From Hyphomonas chukchiensis (GTDB lineage: Bacteria > Pseudomonadota > Alphaproteobacteria > Caulobacterales > Hyphomonadaceae), in the NCBI RefSeq assembly GCF_000682695.1, contig NZ_AWFG01000019.1, positions 1 to 64,000 on the forward strand: DNA of 64,000 nucleotides, written 5' to 3'. The translations under genes and the position numbers were made by a program. This document shows positions 62,309 through 64,000 of the stretch, in pieces; position 1 is the stretch's first letter; every line of letters begins with the position of its first letter. The notes under the pieces were generated by a model. That model ran no database searches. It saw only the letters and a list, made by a program, of their open reading frames with translations, and had not been told where the DNA came from.

Positions 62309-63348
62309 AGTATCTGGTGACAGGCGGGGCCGGCTTCATAGGCTCGGCGCTCTGCCATCGGCTGATGGCGTCGCCGGACGCGCAGGTCACGGTTGTCGAC
62401 AAGATGACCTATGCGGCCAACCCGGCCTCGCTGGCGCCATTCGAAGAAGAGGACCGGTTTCGCCTCGTGAAGGCCGATATCTGTGATCAGGCCCGAATGA
62501 TGGACCTGATGCTGGCGGATGCGCCGGACGTGGTTTTCCACCTTGCCGCCGAGACGCATGTTGACCGCTCGATTGATGGGGCGGATGCGTTCGTGCAGAC
62601 GAACCTGATCGGGACGTTCGCGATGCTTCAGGTTGCGCGGGCCCTGCATGAGCGCAAGGGTGGGGCGGGCGTTCGCTTTGTGCATGTGTCGACCGATGAA
62701 GTGTTCGGCTCGTTGGGGCCGGAAGGGCGTTTCGAAGAGACGACGGCCTATGACCCGTCTTCTCCCTATTCGGCGACCAAGGCAGGCGCAGACCATCTCG
62801 CGCGGGCATGGCACCGCACTTATGGGTTGCCGGTGATGGTTTCCAATTGCTCGAACAATTACGGGCCTCGCCAGTTTCCGGAAAAGCTGATCCCCTTGAT
62901 GGTGCTCAATGCGCTGGAGGGGCTCAAGCTGCCGATCTATGGCGACGGATCGAATGTGCGCGACTGGCTGCATGTTGAAGACCATGCCGACGCACTGGTC
63001 CGCATCGCCGAGGCGGGTGTGCCGGGCGAGAGCTACACGGTGGGCGGCAATAGCGAAAAGACCAATCTCGAGATTGTCAGGCTTGTTTGCCAGTTGCTGG
63101 ACGAGCGGCGCCCGGAGCGCGCACCCCATGGCGACCTGATGACATTTGTGGCTGACCGGCCCGGGCATGACCTCCGCTACGCCATTGATGCGAGCAAGAT
63201 AGATCGTGAGTTGGGCTGGGCGCCGTCGCGCGATTTCGTGCAGGGGCTTGCCGATACGGTCGACTGGTACATTGCCAATGAAGCGTGGTGGGGCCCTTTG
63301 CGTGAGACGGTTTATGCCGGCGAGCGGCTCGGCAAGGTCGGAGCCTGA
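62305..63348 (+). CDS. rfbB: dTDP-glucose 4,6-dehydratase
   Basis: 347-residue short-chain dehydrogenase fold enzyme making dTDP-4-keto-6-deoxyglucose. NAD motif TGGAGFIGSAL is at the N-terminus, the catalytic STDEVFGSL stretch follows, and YSATKAGADHL gives the YxxxK pair. The product feeds the epimerase and RfbD. It overlaps rfbC and precedes rfbD by three bases. Confidence 0.96.
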   Translation: MKYLVTGGAGFIGSALCHRLMASPDAQVTVVDKMTYAANPASLAPFEEEDRFRLVKADICDQARMMDLMLADAPDVVFHLAAETHVDRSIDGADAFVQTNLIGTFAMLQVARALHERKGGAGVRFVHVSTDEVFGSLGPEGRFEETTAYDPSSPYSATKAGADHLARAWHRTYGLPVMVSNCSNNYGPRQFPEKLIPLMVLNALEGLKLPIYGDGSNVRDWLHVEDHADALVRIAEAGVPGESYTVGGNSEKTNLEIVRLVCQLLDERRPERAPHGDLMTFVADRPGHDLRYAIDASKIDRELGWAPSRDFVQGLADTVDWYIANEAWWGPLRETVYAGERLGKVGA

Positions 63349-63351
63349 GAC

Positions 63352-64000
63352 ATGGCGGACGGCAAGATCCTTGTGATTGGCCGGACGGGCCAGGTCGCGC
63401 AGGCACTGGCGCATGTTGGCGGCGCGTCCGTGATATGCCTCGGCCGACCTGATGCAGATCTGAAGCGGCCCGAAACACTGGCGCGCGCAATCGACCAGCA
63501 CAAGCCAGTCGCCGTCATCAACGCCGGTGGCTTCACGCTGGTCGATCAGGCTGAGGCCGAACCGGACGAAGCGCGGATACTGAACGTGGATGGACCGGCT
63601 GCGCTGGCCTTGGCATGCAAGGCCGGTGGTGTTCCGCTGATCCATCTTTCAACCGACTGTGTGTTCGATGGCGCGATGCCGCGCGCCTACCGGCCGGACG
63701 ATGATCCGGCGCCGATCTGCACCTATGGCCAGACCAAGCTGGATGGCGAACTGGCTGTGGCCGACGCCTACCAGAAGCATCTGGTTGTACGGGTCTCATG
63801 GATATTCTCGCCCTTCGGGCACAATTTCGTGCGGACGATGCTGAAGCTCGCACAGACGCGGGAGCGTGTGTCGGTCGTGTCGGATCAGGTTGGCTGCCCG
63901 ACCTATGCGCCTGCATTGGCGGCCGGTCTGCTGGAGATGAGCCGTCAGGCTGCCCAGCCTGGCTTTGCAAGCTGGGGCACATATCATCTGGCCGGGGCAG
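63352..64000 (+). CDS. rfbD: dTDP-4-dehydrorhamnose reductase (partial, cut by window end)
   Basis: The open frame starts MADGKILVIGRTGQVAQALA at 63352 and runs off the right edge with 216 complete codons and no stop. The N-terminal NAD(P)-binding GRTGQVAQAL and the catalytic YGQTKLDGE (YxxxK) are visible, as is HLSTDCVFDG. It completes dTDP-L-rhamnose from the RfbC product. rfbA is not among the genes seen and may follow beyond the edge. Confidence 0.93.
   Translation, partial: MADGKILVIGRTGQVAQALAHVGGASVICLGRPDADLKRPETLARAIDQHKPVAVINAGGFTLVDQAEAEPDEARILNVDGPAALALACKAGGVPLIHLSTDCVFDGAMPRAYRPDDDPAPICTYGQTKLDGELAVADAYQKHLVVRVSWIFSPFGHNFVRTMLKLAQTRERVSVVSDQVGCPTYAPALAAGLLEMSRQAAQPGFASWGTYHLAGA

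Noticed and set aside
62194-63645. 483-codon minus-strand open frame
   Set aside because: Antisense to rfbB, whose family motifs are intact; the reverse product shows no motifs.

Overview
The window looks like a chromosomal segment from a high-GC, aerobic, Gram-negative alphaproteobacterium. The family mix suggests the Hyphomonadaceae / Caulobacterales side of the class, perhaps Hyphomonas or a relative: two TonB-dependent receptors, a DUF1489 protein, ATP-dependent PEP carboxykinase, a split glycine decarboxylase behind a tandem glycine riboswitch, CysD with a CysN-CysC fusion, and many acyl-CoA enzymes. This placement is inference from gene content, not a database match. No tRNA, rRNA, CRISPR array, transposase, integrase or phage gene was seen. 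Genes are densely packed, often overlapping by 1 to 4 bases.

Layout. 1-5.9 kb: FMN reductase, a DUF389 membrane protein with an OmpA-like tail, ispH, a small lipoprotein and argS. 5.9-10.8 kb: glycine riboswitch followed by gcvT-gcvH-gcvPA-gcvPB, a complete glycine cleavage operon. 10.8-17.6 kb: membrane acyltransferase, a small membrane protein, two coupled exported amidohydrolases (the second has lost its metal-binding histidines), a secreted protein, DUF1489 and a TauE/SafE exporter. 17.6-21.3 kb: a coupled minus-strand cluster of DUF3604 protein, parvulin isomerase and HupE/UreJ permease. 21.4-26.2 kb: TrkH, leucine dehydrogenase, universal stress protein, a small protein and an SRAP abasic-site protein. 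26.2-35.5 kb: an envelope block with two TonB-dependent receptors, a very acidic protein, a TlpA-like lipoprotein and an OprP-type porin. The region before the second receptor carries several nested and mutually exclusive inverted repeats.

35.7-45.0 kb: thiolase, pckA with a LacI-type operator-like palindrome, a TpsB transporter directly downstream of a collagen-like lipoprotein, a DUF218 protein, NUDIX hydrolase, a subfamily I haloalkane dehalogenase with its full catalytic set, DUF302, a VOC protein and a small secreted protein. 45.3-56.7 kb: acyl-CoA dehydrogenase, DUF3592, a metallo-phospholipase/nuclease-like protein fused to a helix-hairpin-helix domain, Gfo/Idh/MocA oxidoreductase, two small unknown proteins separated by two terminators, a dienoyl-CoA isomerase-like crotonase, gpsA, a C26 glutamine hydrolase, an ATP-grasp ligase and a thiolase-like protein without its nucleophile. 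56.8-64 kb: cysD-cysNC, then glmS and rfbC-rfbB-rfbD, the last cut by the window edge.

Together the genes serve one-carbon and glycine metabolism, sulfate assimilation, gluconeogenesis, fatty acid and phospholipid metabolism, and envelope building (GlmS to UDP-GlcNAc, dTDP-rhamnose, porin, receptors, two-partner secretion). The least explained parts are the structured receptor leader, the collagen-like/TpsB pair, the HupE-isomerase-DUF3604 cluster and the metalloenzyme-HhH fusion.
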